A stretch of 64,000 nucleotides of DNA from JBGSUZ01 sp964404895 (GCA_964404895.1 CAYOLV010000007.1:97519-161518), one strand, 5' to 3'. Shown: positions 42,898 through 52,151, numbered from the stretch's first letter. The notes: a model not told the origin generated them from the sequence alone. Translations and numbers: made by a program.

Positions 42898-43710
42898 ATG
42901 ATTAACTTTAAGAAGAATTCAATCTTCTCCCGTGATGCCAAAGAAGAATCAGTAAAAGAAGAGATCCTCCATGGCGGTGTTCTTGCTGTTTGGGGGAGTC
43001 CAGGATCAGGGAAGACAACGACTGCCGTCAAACTAGCCAAGTATCTTGCAGATAAAAAGAAAAATGTCATTTTAGTACTGTGTGATATGACTGCTCCGAT
43101 GCTGCCTTGCATTTGTCCGCCATCAGATTTGGAATGTGAAAAGTCCCTCGGAAGCATTTTGTCTGCGACACATGTGACCGAACCTTTGGTGAAATACAAT
43201 ATGATCACTCACAAGAAGATGGCGTATCTAACGATGATTGGTATGCTGAAAGGCGAGAATGAGTATACCTATGCTTCATATTCAAAAGTGCAAGCGATGG
43301 AATTCATTGAATCGCTTAGAAAAATTGCGCCATTTGTTATCATTGACTGCAGCAGTTATATTGCCAATGACATTCTATCAGCTGTTTCGCTTCTTGAATG
43401 TGACAGTGTTCTCAGGCTTGCCAATTGTGATTTGAAGTCTATAAGCTATCTCTCCAGTCAGCTGTCACTCTTACAGAACAGCAACTGGGATATGGACAAG
43501 CAGTACAAAGTCGCATCCAATGTCAAATCCAATCACGGAATAGAACATATGGCAGGAGCACTTGGGAGTCTTTCTTTCAAATTACCTTATTCAGAGGAAG
43601 TTGAAGAACAGACTTTAGCAGGAAATTTACTTGCAGATCTGACTCTTAAAAATAGTAGAGAATACAGAAAAGAAATTGAAAAAATTGCAAAGGAGGTGTT
43701 CGGATGCTAG
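42898..43710 (+). CDS. TadZ/CpaE-like ParA-family ATPase
   Basis: A 270-residue ATPase with a deviant Walker A, GSPGSGKTTTAVKLAK (residues about 38-53), and the pattern APFVIIDCSSYIANDIL near residue 160, as in the MinD/ParA fold. CpaE/TadZ proteins place the pilus machine in the cell. No receiver domain is seen at the N terminus, unlike many CpaE proteins. It overlaps the TadA gene by seven bases. Localisation role is inferred from family and context. Confidence 0.78.
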   Translation: MINFKKNSIFSRDAKEESVKEEILHGGVLAVWGSPGSGKTTTAVKLAKYLADKKKNVILVLCDMTAPMLPCICPPSDLECEKSLGSILSATHVTEPLVKYNMITHKKMAYLTMIGMLKGENEYTYASYSKVQAMEFIESLRKIAPFVIIDCSSYIANDILSAVSLLECDSVLRLANCDLKSISYLSSQLSLLQNSNWDMDKQYKVASNVKSNHGIEHMAGALGSLSFKLPYSEEVEEQTLAGNLLADLTLKNSREYRKEIEKIAKEVFGC

Positions 43711-45161
43711 ATAATCGAAATGAAAAACTGATTGAACCAATGGATAATCGAATCGAAGAACTCATGAACACCTCAAACAAATATAAGAAGAATAAGGAGT
43801 TGGGTACTGAAAATCGTACACACTCCTTATTTTTTGCCCCTGAGTCAGAGAAGAAAGATTTTCAGACTGTCCTCAAAGAAGTGCAAGAATACATCTCTAG
43901 CAACTACTCTGTTCTGATCACCGATCAGGGTTTAGAAGATGCTAAAGAACAGATGAAACGATACATCAGCAAGTACGTTATGAATGAAAGAATTGCAGTC
44001 AAGGGTATGGAAGGACAAGAACTGGTTGATGCCCTATATACCGAAATGGCTGAGTATGGTTTTCTCACGAAATACATCTTTGGGAAAGGCATTGAAGAGA
44101 TAGATATCAACTCTTGGCAGGATATTGAGGTGCAATACTCTGATGGACGAAATGAAAAACTGAAGGAGCACTTTGACTCACCTGAACACGCCATCAATGT
44201 CATCAGAAGGATGCTTCACGTATCGGGAATGGTCCTTGATAACGCAAGCCCTGCAGTCCTTGGACATCTATCAAAGAATATCCGAATTGCTGTCCTTAAA
44301 ACGCCACTTGTGGATGAAGACATTGGCATTGCAGCATCTATCCGAATTGTTAATCCTCAGAGCATGAAGAAAGAGGATTTTGTCAGGAGCGGTACAGCTA
44401 CGGAAGAGATGCTCGACTTCCTGTCCAACCTCATCCGCTACGGCATTTCTGTTTGCGTAGCAGGGGCAACAAGCTCTGGTAAAACTACGGTCCTTGGATG
44501 GCTACTCACAACCATCCCCAACAATAAGAGAATCTATACCATTGAAAATGGATCCCGTGAGCTTGATTTGATCCGCCATGATGAGGGGAGGGTCGTCAAT
44601 TCAGTGATTCATACCATCACTCGTGATAGTGAGAATGAAAAACAAAGAGTCGACCAAATCATGCTTCTTGATATGGCACTGAGATTTAATCCTGATATTG
44701 CAGTGGTTGGTGAAATGCGTGGGGCTGAAGCAAACGCAGCTCAGGAGGCAGCTCGAACAGGTATTGCGGTACTTACAACAATTCATGCTAACTCTTGTGA
44801 AGCAACCTACCGAAGGATGGTATCCCTTTGTAAACGTGCGGTGGATATGTCTGATGATACGCTCATGGGATATGTAACAGAAGCCTATCCTATCGTTGTT
44901 TTTTGCAAACAGCTTGAAAATAAGCAGAGAAAGATGATGGAAATCATGGAATGTGAGATTCTACCGGACGGCTCCAGGAATTATCGCGCACTGTTTCAGT
45001 ACATCATAACAGAGAATCGAATGGATGAGCAGGGCAAGTTTATCATTGAGGGAACACATAAACAGGAGTATAGCATTTCCGAGAGCTTGTCCAAAAGGCT
45101 CCTTGAAAATGGGATGCCCATTGAAATGATCAATCGAATGAAGCGAAGGGAAGTGACTTAA
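43704..45161 (+). CDS. cpaF: TadA/CpaF secretion ATPase
   Basis: A 485-residue hexameric motor ATPase of the type II/IV secretion superfamily. N-terminal domain to about 200, then Walker A GATSSGKTT, Asp box and His box regions (TIENGSRELDLIR, ALRFNPDIAVVGEMRGAEA for Walker B, and TIHANSCEATYRR). This family powers both extension and retraction of Tad pili; a related enzyme, VirB11, is absent from Gram-positive conjugation systems. It overlaps the TadZ-like gene and is followed by TadB, as in tad loci. Confidence 0.93.
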   Translation: MLDNRNEKLIEPMDNRIEELMNTSNKYKKNKELGTENRTHSLFFAPESEKKDFQTVLKEVQEYISSNYSVLITDQGLEDAKEQMKRYISKYVMNERIAVKGMEGQELVDALYTEMAEYGFLTKYIFGKGIEEIDINSWQDIEVQYSDGRNEKLKEHFDSPEHAINVIRRMLHVSGMVLDNASPAVLGHLSKNIRIAVLKTPLVDEDIGIAASIRIVNPQSMKKEDFVRSGTATEEMLDFLSNLIRYGISVCVAGATSSGKTTVLGWLLTTIPNNKRIYTIENGSRELDLIRHDEGRVVNSVIHTITRDSENEKQRVDQIMLLDMALRFNPDIAVVGEMRGAEANAAQEAARTGIAVLTTIHANSCEATYRRMVSLCKRAVDMSDDTLMGYVTEAYPIVVFCKQLENKQRKMMEIMECEILPDGSRNYRALFQYIITENRMDEQGKFIIEGTHKQEYSISESLSKRLLENGMPIEMINRMKRREVT

Positions 45162-45163
45162 AG

Positions 45164-46093
45164 ATGAATGTAATATTACTAATTGCCTGTATCGGAATGA
45201 TCACGGGCTTTTTTATCATCTTATCGCTATCACCAATGGAATTTACAGATAGCGTTTTTATAAATATTTTGAACAAACCGCGCAGTATCAAAGAAGAAAT
45301 AAATGAAATAACCAAACGAAAGAAAGTGTCTTACTTTAGGCGAGAAGTCATTGAAGTGCAGTCAATATTGAAGCTTACCGGGCGTGAAGGCTGGTTTCCA
45401 ATGATATGTACAGTGTCGTTATTCCTTTTTGCCATTGGCAGTGGCATTGCAATTGTGCTTGGCAATTTCTTTTCAGTGCCTGTTCTTGGTATCGGTTTTA
45501 TGCTTCTACCGTTTTGGTATGTGAGGCTGACACAAACCCATTTTAAAAGGGATATTGCAGCTGAGCTTGAAACAGCTCTGTCGATTATCACGACAGCGTA
45601 CCTAAGAAATGAAGATATTGTGACTGCGGTAGAAGAAAACATCGACTATCTGAATCCGCCAGTTCTGTCTGTATTCAAAGGTTTCGTCTATCGCATTAAG
45701 ATGATCAACCCAGACATTGCAGCAGGTTTAGAGGACATGAAAGTACAGCTTGAAAACGCTGTGTTTCGTGAGTGGTGCGATGCTTTAATTGCATGCCAGA
45801 TTGATAGAAACCTAAAAACTACACTGACACCCATTGTATCAAAGCTTTCTGATATGCGAGTGGTAAATGGTGAGCTAGAAAACATGGTTTTTGAACCAAG
45901 AAAAGAATTTATCTCCATGCAGCTCTTAGTGGTTGGCAACATACCGCTATTATATTTTTTGAATAAGGACTGGTACAACGCTTTAATGCATACACCTCTT
46001 GGCCAGATTATTCTAGCCATCTGTTTTGCTGCAATCTTTATTTCGGCAGCATTTGTTATTAAGCTGACACAGCCCATTGAGTATAGGAGGTAG
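45164..46093 (+). CDS. TadB-like inner membrane platform protein
   Basis: A 309-residue membrane protein of the GspF/TadB family with helices at the N terminus (VILLIACIGMITGFFIILSL), near 80-130 and at the C terminus (IILAICFAAIFISAAFVIKL) and the conserved segment ALSIITTAYLRNEDIVTAVE. It sits two bases after the TadA gene. With TadC it forms the platform on which the pilin polymerises. Confidence 0.85.
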   Translation: MNVILLIACIGMITGFFIILSLSPMEFTDSVFINILNKPRSIKEEINEITKRKKVSYFRREVIEVQSILKLTGREGWFPMICTVSLFLFAIGSGIAIVLGNFFSVPVLGIGFMLLPFWYVRLTQTHFKRDIAAELETALSIITTAYLRNEDIVTAVEENIDYLNPPVLSVFKGFVYRIKMINPDIAAGLEDMKVQLENAVFREWCDALIACQIDRNLKTTLTPIVSKLSDMRVVNGELENMVFEPRKEFISMQLLVVGNIPLLYFLNKDWYNALMHTPLGQIILAICFAAIFISAAFVIKLTQPIEYRR

Positions 46094-46099
46094 GCAGAA

Positions 46100-46972
46100 A
46101 TGATGATATTGATTGTGCTATTTGGACTTCTTTTTGCCGTGGGTCTGTTCTTTATACTAGCTGAGGTATTTAAGCTTCCAAGACTTGCAACGGGGAAAGC
46201 CATGATCTCTGCGGTAAGTCAGAATAAGGGTAAGGCGAAAAATCTGGATGTTTTGATTGGCAGTTTATCGGTGAAACTTGCCAAACATCTTCCAATGGAT
46301 GAATACAAAAAAAGCAGGATGAAAAACACTTTAAAAGCCGCCGGCATGAACCAAAGTCCAGAAGAATTTATGGCTTTCGCACTTGTTAAGGCTTTGCTCG
46401 TGGCATTTGGTGTTATCCCATGCCTTCTGGTTTTGCCGTTACTTGCTCCTGTTTTGATGTTCCTCGCGGTGATGATCTACTTCAAAGAAATTAAAAAGGC
46501 AGATGAAAAACTATCTGCCAAACGAGAAAAAATCGAATCAGAACTGCCAAGGTTTGTGGCTACGATTACACAAGAACTAAAGGCAAGTAGAGATGTTCTT
46601 GGAATACTTGAGAACTTTAAGAAGAATGCCGGGGAGGAGTTTGGAAATGAACTAGACGTTTTAACGGCGGATATGCGGTCCAGCAGTTATGAAGCGGCCC
46701 TTACAAGATTTGAGGCAAGAATCAACTCGCCTATGCTATCGGATATCACAAGAGGTTTAATTGGTGTTCTTAGGGGTGACGAAGGGGGCGTATATTTTCA
46801 GATGCTTGCCCATGATATGAAACAACTGGAACTTCAAAGATTGAAAGCACAGGCAATGAAGATACCACCCAAAATTCGAGTGTTCAGTTTCATCATGCTC
46901 ATGTGTTTCCTCATGACCTACATGGCAATTATTGTGTATGAAATTTTACGTTCCCTTGACGGAATGTTTTAG
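46100..46972 (+). CDS. TadC-like platform protein
   Basis: A 290-residue GspF-domain membrane protein, second member of the TadB/TadC pair. N-terminal helix ILIVLFGLLFAVGLFFILAE, a central cytoplasmic part with LPRFVATITQELKASRDVLG and the conserved MLAHDMKQLELQRLKAQAM before the last helix. Seven bases after TadB. Both platform subunits are present, so the machine looks complete. Confidence 0.85.
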   Translation: MMILIVLFGLLFAVGLFFILAEVFKLPRLATGKAMISAVSQNKGKAKNLDVLIGSLSVKLAKHLPMDEYKKSRMKNTLKAAGMNQSPEEFMAFALVKALLVAFGVIPCLLVLPLLAPVLMFLAVMIYFKEIKKADEKLSAKREKIESELPRFVATITQELKASRDVLGILENFKKNAGEEFGNELDVLTADMRSSSYEAALTRFEARINSPMLSDITRGLIGVLRGDEGGVYFQMLAHDMKQLELQRLKAQAMKIPPKIRVFSFIMLMCFLMTYMAIIVYEILRSLDGMF

Positions 46973-46987
46973 TGGAGGTGGTGAAGT

Positions 46988-47383
46988 GTGAGGCATTTAT
47001 TAAAAAGCAACCGTGGTGAAGGATACATTGATGTGGTTGTGCTTGTACTTTGTGCAATGCTCGTGATTGCGCTTGCTGTGAAGGTGTTTCCTGCCTACAT
47101 CATCAAACAGCAGGTGGACACCTTTGCCGTTGAGCTAATGAGAGAAGCAGAAATTGCTGGAAGAGTGGGAACAGAAACTACACAGAGAGAACTGATTTTA
47201 AGAGAAAAAACTGGAATTATCCCAACGATTGTATGGTCAAAATCGGGTCAGATTCAGCTCAACGAAGAAATAACAGTGACAGTGACTTATCCGATTAACA
47301 TAGGACTGTTTGGCGGTTTTGGCTCCTTCCCGATTACCCTCAGAGCTGATGCTGCAGGAAAGGGGGAGGTCTATTGGAAGTAA
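46988..47383 (+). CDS. TadE-like pseudopilin (DUF4320 family)
   Basis: A 131-residue protein with the same motif as the pilins at its N terminus, NRGEGYID (residues 8-15), then a hydrophobic helix VVVLVLCAMLVIALAVKVF and a soluble C-terminal domain (REKTGIIPTIVWSKSG). DUF4320 proteins are found in clostridial elements. A prepilin-type cut after Arg-Gly is likely. The start is GTG 46988 after GGAGGTGG. The end overlaps the next gene by ten bases. Confidence 0.8.
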   Translation: MRHLLKSNRGEGYIDVVVLVLCAMLVIALAVKVFPAYIIKQQVDTFAVELMREAEIAGRVGTETTQRELILREKTGIIPTIVWSKSGQIQLNEEITVTVTYPINIGLFGGFGSFPITLRADAAGKGEVYWK

Positions 47384-47916
47384 AAAAAATACTGTCAAAC
47401 AACAGAGGTAGTGGTTTTCCACTAGCAGTTGCCATCACGCTGTGCTTGGTCATGATTTTCACTGGGATATCTGAATATTTTAGGCTCATGATAGTTGCAC
47501 AAGGTGTTCGTGATGCACTTCAGTCAGCTGTCATTTCAACAGTCAGTGACAATTATGATGATGTTTATCATGGTGTTCGTGAAGGGTACTCAGGTGGGTA
47601 TCAACCTATTGATTCAGATTTTGAAGAGTCCTTCGACTATGGTGATGTTTATGATCGTTTAGATGGCATTCTTGGTCTGAATCAACTTGGCTATGAGCAC
47701 ATTAAAACAACCGGTGAAGGTAAAACAGAGTTTAAAATATGGGATTTGAACGTTGATATCCAAAATGCGCCACTGGCTAGCGGAGATATCAATCAGCAAA
47801 GGTTTAAGGTGGATAGTTCCATCATGCTTGAAGTACCAGTGTCTTTTGGTGGAAAACTTCTGCCACCCATGATTATTAAGGTCAAAAACAGCGCTGGTTA
47901 CACCCCGAAATTTTAG
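47374..47916 (+). CDS. TadE/TadG-like pseudopilin, TTG start
   Basis: A 180-residue protein. The N terminus SNNRGSGFPLAVAITLCLVM is again (N)RGxG followed by a hydrophobic helix, and the body (YFRLMIVAQGVRDALQSAVI) resembles TadE/TadG pseudopilins. The start is TTG 47374, with GGGGGAGG directly upstream. It overlaps DUF4320 by ten bases. It completes a set of four proteins in this locus that share the (K/R)G(E/S)G start. Confidence 0.75.
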   Translation: MEVKKILSNNRGSGFPLAVAITLCLVMIFTGISEYFRLMIVAQGVRDALQSAVISTVSDNYDDVYHGVREGYSGGYQPIDSDFEESFDYGDVYDRLDGILGLNQLGYEHIKTTGEGKTEFKIWDLNVDIQNAPLASGDINQQRFKVDSSIMLEVPVSFGGKLLPPMIIKVKNSAGYTPKF

Positions 47917-48016
47917 ATTCTAAGAACTTGTAAAATTATAGTAGACTATTCAAAAAGCTTGTGCTAGGGTGAGGTTTAAGAAGGACAATACTTTAAAAAT
48001 TAAGGAGGCATTTCTC

Positions 48017-48574
48017 ATGAAAAATATGAATGATAAAACGAAGAAAAGAGTAGTAATGGCTTGCGGTCTTGTGATCAGCGTGGCACTTATTGTGATGATC
48101 GGGGCTAGATTTACGAAAGCACCAGTGACCGAGGCAATCAATAATACTCAGAACACTGAAATAAGCAAGGTTGTCGTAGAAAACCCAAATGGTGCAGAAA
48201 CAAATAAAAATGACGAGGTCAAGGTCGAGCCAATTGTAGTACCAAAAGAAACTCAAGTGGATAGTGGCGCAGATGATACAGGAACAGACCAAACAATTCA
48301 AGGTGATGTTCCCGATAAACCAACTTATACTGAAGAACAACTGACTGATCCGACACAAAAGCCTGACGGCGAAAAAGTAGATCCACCAAAATCAGAAGAT
48401 AAGAATCCTACAACGACTACAACACCAAAGCCAAATAAACCGGTAACGACTACGGAACAGAAACCTTCTGGTGGGCTACCCGGATTTGATAGTGTGCCAG
48501 ATGGCGGAGCAAATGAAGTGATTGAAGTAAACGACATGTATGAGAACGGAAACAAAATAGGTGACATGGATTAA
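48017..48574 (+). CDS. Membrane-anchored Pro/Thr-rich protein (DUF6550-like)
   Basis: A 185-residue protein with one N-terminal helix (KRVVMACGLVISVALIVMIG) and then a long low-complexity Asp/Glu/Thr/Pro-rich extracellular tail with TTTTTPKPNKPVTTTE and GLPGFDSVPDGGANEV. It looks like a wall-spanning stalk. The start is ATG 48017, eight bases after AAGGAGG. Its place after the pilus locus suggests a role in the pilus or the mating surface; unproven. Confidence 0.7.
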   Translation: MKNMNDKTKKRVVMACGLVISVALIVMIGARFTKAPVTEAINNTQNTEISKVVVENPNGAETNKNDEVKVEPIVVPKETQVDSGADDTGTDQTIQGDVPDKPTYTEEQLTDPTQKPDGEKVDPPKSEDKNPTTTTTPKPNKPVTTTEQKPSGGLPGFDSVPDGGANEVIEVNDMYENGNKIGDMD

Positions 48575-48596
48575 ACTAAAACTTGATAAATTAGAG

Positions 48597-48623
48597 AGCA
48601 CTGCAGAAATGTGGTGCTTTTTT
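48597..48623 (+). terminator. Weak intrinsic terminator after the Pro/Thr-rich gene
   Basis: AGCAC / GTGCT stem with a 12-base loop followed by TTTTTT. Only five paired bases, so partial read-through into the next gene is likely. Confidence 0.5.
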
Positions 48624-48643
48624 AATTGCAGAAAGGAGATCAG

Positions 48644-50338
48644 ATGGAGAAGGTAAAGAGATTACTTTTGGCATTTTTGATGATGTTCATCTTGTCAGTT
48701 CAAACAAATGCATTCGCAGATGGTGACGGAAATATTGATAACGGTGGAGGGGACATGGGTCAAGGTTCTAGCACAAATGTGTGGTCCCCAGGAAATGAAG
48801 GTGTTAGAGTGACTGTTATTCGTAGCAGTGACCATTCGGTTGTAACTATTCCAATCGATATCACGAACAAGAAACCCAGTGCATCCATATATAATTTTGG
48901 GAAAGTGAGCAAGGTTCAATATAGCAATGGTAAAGCACTATCTCCGGTTAAAGGTGGATATCAGTCTATAAAACCGAAACAAACAATCCCTAAAATAATT
49001 AGCACAAATGGAAAAACCAATTTAGCAGCCATAAAAAGTTATTTTACAGATGAGCAAGTCATTCGATCTATTGCAACGCTCACAGGAATGAACTTTGATA
49101 TTTTGACAAACGGTGACTACAAATTACTTCTCGAGCCAATGGCGTATTACAAATTTGAAGGCGTCATGATTGCAACCACAGCAACTGAAGCAGCCATGTA
49201 TGATGAAAAAGTAAATGGCTTACTGCGAAAAAGAATGGTCTCATTGACACATAAGAATTTGCCACTTGCCATGTTTTTAGAAGTGTCAGATTTGGGATAT
49301 TCAGCGTGGGGTGGCAGCACAACATCACCAGCTACTAATGCAAATATTAAATCGTATTTGGGGCTAGGTATCGTTAGATTTAAAGACGCACCAACTCAAG
49401 CACCAGTAGTAAGTGCTAATGATTATGAATACCGGGTCAACACGGATGTCATCACAGCGGTTACAGTTAGTGGTGGTCAATCGGATCCAGATCACCCAAC
49501 GCGGGTCAGTTTTAGCATTGAAGGAACTACCTATAACGTTGGAAATGTATTTTATCCGAGTGGTGATTCACAATTGGCATGGGTCAAATGGAGGACGCCT
49601 TTAGAACCAAAAAACATGACCATACAAGTAACTGTAAGTGGTCCCGGAAATACTTCGAAATCAACGATTCATGTTAAAATAATCGACCTTGATAAGAATA
49701 CTCCACCGAATCCTGTGGCAGACGATAGAAACGATGAGTTCGCGTTTGCATCAGTACCTACAAGACAAGAAATGACAAGAGCTGATTGGAGCGTCTGGCG
49801 ACCTTGGTGGCAACCAAATTGGATTTGGATCAGTACTGGTGAAGATAGCGGTTATTGGTTTGACAATGGCTGGTGGGAATTTAATCTAGATCAATACTAT
49901 GCTAATTTTTCATCTACCATGAGCATCAAATGCGACAGTAAAAACCCAACCGCAAATGGCAGAACAATGAAAAGTGGATACGGAATCAATGAATCTGTAA
50001 CTGCATCAATCACCAGTAACCAAAGCACCGCAATCACACATCCTCAGAATGCAGTGGCTTATTTTCCAGAGTTTCAGTACAAAACTTACTGGAGGCTACT
50101 TGAAAAAATTCAAAGTGGATCAACGGCTAGATTTGAGTATAAGAGGAATCCATATAGCACATACAATAACCGAACACACTTCACACCCATATGGATGCCT
50201 GATGGAAACTACGCGGTGAATACTTGGGTCATAGATGCATGGACTCCTGTTGGGATGTTATCCATGAACCTAACGGACTCATTAACAATCAGGGGCAACC
50301 TTTGGAATGATTGGCACATCGCACCGCTTAAACCATAA
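48644..50338 (+). CDS. Secreted surface protein with Trp-rich segment
   Basis: A 564-residue exported protein: signal peptide VKRLLLAFLMMFILSVQTNA with AFA|DG cleavage region, then soluble beta-rich sequence with a bacterial Ig-like part at about 250-360 (YRVNTDVITAVTVSGGQSDP), and a strikingly Trp-rich stretch near residue 380 (WSVWRPWWQPNWIWIS). No anchor is visible. I recognise no characterised family. The start is ATG 48644 after GAAAGGAGA. Function in mating or adhesion is a guess from context. Confidence 0.75.
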   Translation: MEKVKRLLLAFLMMFILSVQTNAFADGDGNIDNGGGDMGQGSSTNVWSPGNEGVRVTVIRSSDHSVVTIPIDITNKKPSASIYNFGKVSKVQYSNGKALSPVKGGYQSIKPKQTIPKIISTNGKTNLAAIKSYFTDEQVIRSIATLTGMNFDILTNGDYKLLLEPMAYYKFEGVMIATTATEAAMYDEKVNGLLRKRMVSLTHKNLPLAMFLEVSDLGYSAWGGSTTSPATNANIKSYLGLGIVRFKDAPTQAPVVSANDYEYRVNTDVITAVTVSGGQSDPDHPTRVSFSIEGTTYNVGNVFYPSGDSQLAWVKWRTPLEPKNMTIQVTVSGPGNTSKSTIHVKIIDLDKNTPPNPVADDRNDEFAFASVPTRQEMTRADWSVWRPWWQPNWIWISTGEDSGYWFDNGWWEFNLDQYYANFSSTMSIKCDSKNPTANGRTMKSGYGINESVTASITSNQSTAITHPQNAVAYFPEFQYKTYWRLLEKIQSGSTARFEYKRNPYSTYNNRTHFTPIWMPDGNYAVNTWVIDAWTPVGMLSMNLTDSLTIRGNLWNDWHIAPLKP

Positions 50339-50366
50339 GTTAAAACAAGAGAGGTGGAAAATTTAA

Positions 50367-50708
50367 ATGAAAAGATATAGAAAAATTGCAGTGATTATCT
50401 GCATGATATTACTCCTGACATTGATGTTTAGTACCACAGCGTTTGCAGGTGGTACTGGAGATGTTGCAGGAGCAATTGAGAGCACTTGGACTGATGCATC
50501 TGGTCAAATCAAAACCGTTGTGAACAAGGTAGTCTTTCCGGCAATCGACCTTATTCTAGCGGTTTTTTTCTTTGCTAAACTTGGGATGGCATACTTTGAC
50601 TATCGCAAGCACGGACAATTTGAATGGGCAGCGCCGGCCATTTTGTTTGCGTGTCTTGTTTTCACATTAACTGCCCCAACATATATTTGGAAAATACTCG
50701 GGATATAG
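50367..50708 (+). CDS. VirB2-like small membrane protein (DUF3852)
   Basis: A 113-residue protein with a signal peptide (VIICMILLLTLMFSTTAFAG) and two membrane helices (VVFPAIDLILAVFFFAKLGM and FACLVFTLTAPTYIWKILGI), the plan of VirB2/TrbC pilin subunits. It corresponds to the DUF3852 family of clostridial conjugative elements. Followed six bases later by a soluble conserved element protein. Ribosome site AGAGGTGG. Confidence 0.78.
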   Translation: MKRYRKIAVIICMILLLTLMFSTTAFAGGTGDVAGAIESTWTDASGQIKTVVNKVVFPAIDLILAVFFFAKLGMAYFDYRKHGQFEWAAPAILFACLVFTLTAPTYIWKILGI

Positions 50709-50720
50709 GAGGCCTTGTCT

Positions 50721-51158
50721 ATGAACTTTTTTGAACAGGAACTAAGAAAATTTTTCGCAAAGGATCATGCATTCGATGATGTAAAATTCATCGGTAAAGT
50801 CTGCTATGGTACTTTGGGTGAGAAAACTAGAATGAAACTTGAATTTGTTACACTAGGAACCTATCAGAAATATGAAGGGATCAAGGCGACAGTCATTGAT
50901 AAAACAGATGGCATAATTGACTCACTCACGTTGAAGTTTTCAGATGTTTGGGGTAAGAAAAAACTCAATAACCCCAATTTCAGAGATGGAATAGAGCCAT
51001 ACGTCTGGATTTATAACGAAAAAGCAGAGTGGTATGCATATGAGCCAACAAATGCTGATTACAAAGTAATGGCTGAATCAGTGAGTGACTATGCTGAACT
51101 ATTCAAAGAACAGGCACAAGAGATGAAAAGCAGTTATTCTCTAAATCAACAAATGTAA
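50721..51158 (+). CDS. Conserved element protein with NPNFRDG motif
   Basis: A 145-residue soluble protein (MNFFEQELRKFF, then LEFVTLGTYQKYEGIKATVI and LNNPNFRDGIEPYVW) of a family often found next to VirB-like genes in clostridial elements. No domain function is known to me. The start is ATG 50721, eight bases after AGGAGG; a TTG at 50715 lies inside the spacer. It is followed by a strong hairpin and the VirB6-like gene. Confidence 0.72.
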   Translation: MNFFEQELRKFFAKDHAFDDVKFIGKVCYGTLGEKTRMKLEFVTLGTYQKYEGIKATVIDKTDGIIDSLTLKFSDVWGKKKLNNPNFRDGIEPYVWIYNEKAEWYAYEPTNADYKVMAESVSDYAELFKEQAQEMKSSYSLNQQM

Positions 51159-51165
51159 TGAAGAG

Positions 51166-51199
51166 AGGCATGTCGTGACAAAAACGGCATGCCTTTTCA
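51166..51199 (+). terminator. Hairpin before the VirB6-like gene
   Basis: AGGCATGTCGT pairs with ACGGCATGCCT (one wobble), loop GACAAAA, then TTTT. The short T-run suggests a partial terminator or attenuator within the transfer operon. Confidence 0.65.
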
Positions 51200-51226
51200 C
51201 TTTGATGGAAAGGAGGTAGCTGTCAA

Positions 51227-52129
51227 ATGTTTATATGGGATTTTGTAATGGGTGATGTCATGGACCAGATTATTGACTGGTTTTATGGTCATCTTGTAGG
51301 TTTTCTGGGAGATTTCTTTGCCCAGATGGGCAACATGGGTGTTGAGCTTTTTGATATGACATGGGTGCAAAGCATTGTGCTTTTTTTCACTTATCTTGCA
51401 TGGATGCTATATGTAGTAGGGCTAGTTGTGTCTTGCTTTGAAACAGGAATTGAGTATCAATCAGGAAGAGGAAGTGTCAAGGATGCTGCGCTTAATGCCA
51501 TCAAAGGCTTCATGGCAGTGAGTCTATTCACAACTGTACCGATCGAACTCTATAAGTTATCAGTAACTCTACAAAGCAGTTTAGCTGCAGGCATTACGGG
51601 TCACAATAGCGGCGTTGGTGAACTTGCAAATGCAATCATTGGAGAACTGGGAAACATCAGTGACGTTTCAAGCGTAGGCAGTTCAGGTGTGTTCGGTGGA
51701 CTTTCTACGATAACAAGTCCTATTATGGCACTTTTTATAATTATCCTCATGGGATATGCAGTCGTTAAAGTGTTCTTTGCCAACCTTAAAAGAGGTGGAA
51801 TCCTGCTCATACAGATAGCGGTAGGAAGTCTTTATATGTTCTCGGTTCCAAGAGGATACATCGATGGATTTATTCAGTGGATAAAGCAAATCATTGGTCT
51901 TTGCCTCACGACTTTTTTGCAGGCAACATTACTGACTGCAGGCCTAATGGTGGTAAAAGATAACGCGCTCCTCGGTCTTGGACTCATGTTATCAGCAGGA
52001 GAAGTACCAAGAATTGCGGGTGCCTTTGGTCTAGATACATCAACAAAAGCAAATGTGATGAGCGCGGTTTACACCGCTCAAGCAGCCGTTAATACAACTA
52101 GAACGATTGCACAGGCTATACCAAAATAG
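51227..52129 (+). CDS. VirB6/TrbL-like polytopic channel protein
   Basis: A 300-residue membrane protein with about six helices: VQSIVLFFTYLAWMLYVVGL, LNAIKGFMAVSLFTTVPIEL, STITSPIMALFIIILMGYAV and FLQATLLTAGLMVVKDNALL. It is of the clostridial TrbL/VirB6 type and would form part of the inner-membrane channel of the type IV secretion system. The start is ATG 51227 after AAAGGAGGTAG. Homology is by topology and neighbours more than by sequence motif. Confidence 0.8.
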   Translation: MFIWDFVMGDVMDQIIDWFYGHLVGFLGDFFAQMGNMGVELFDMTWVQSIVLFFTYLAWMLYVVGLVVSCFETGIEYQSGRGSVKDAALNAIKGFMAVSLFTTVPIELYKLSVTLQSSLAAGITGHNSGVGELANAIIGELGNISDVSSVGSSGVFGGLSTITSPIMALFIIILMGYAVVKVFFANLKRGGILLIQIAVGSLYMFSVPRGYIDGFIQWIKQIIGLCLTTFLQATLLTAGLMVVKDNALLGLGLMLSAGEVPRIAGAFGLDTSTKANVMSAVYTAQAAVNTTRTIAQAIPK

Positions 52130-52151
52130 ATTAATTGGGAGGATTATAAAA

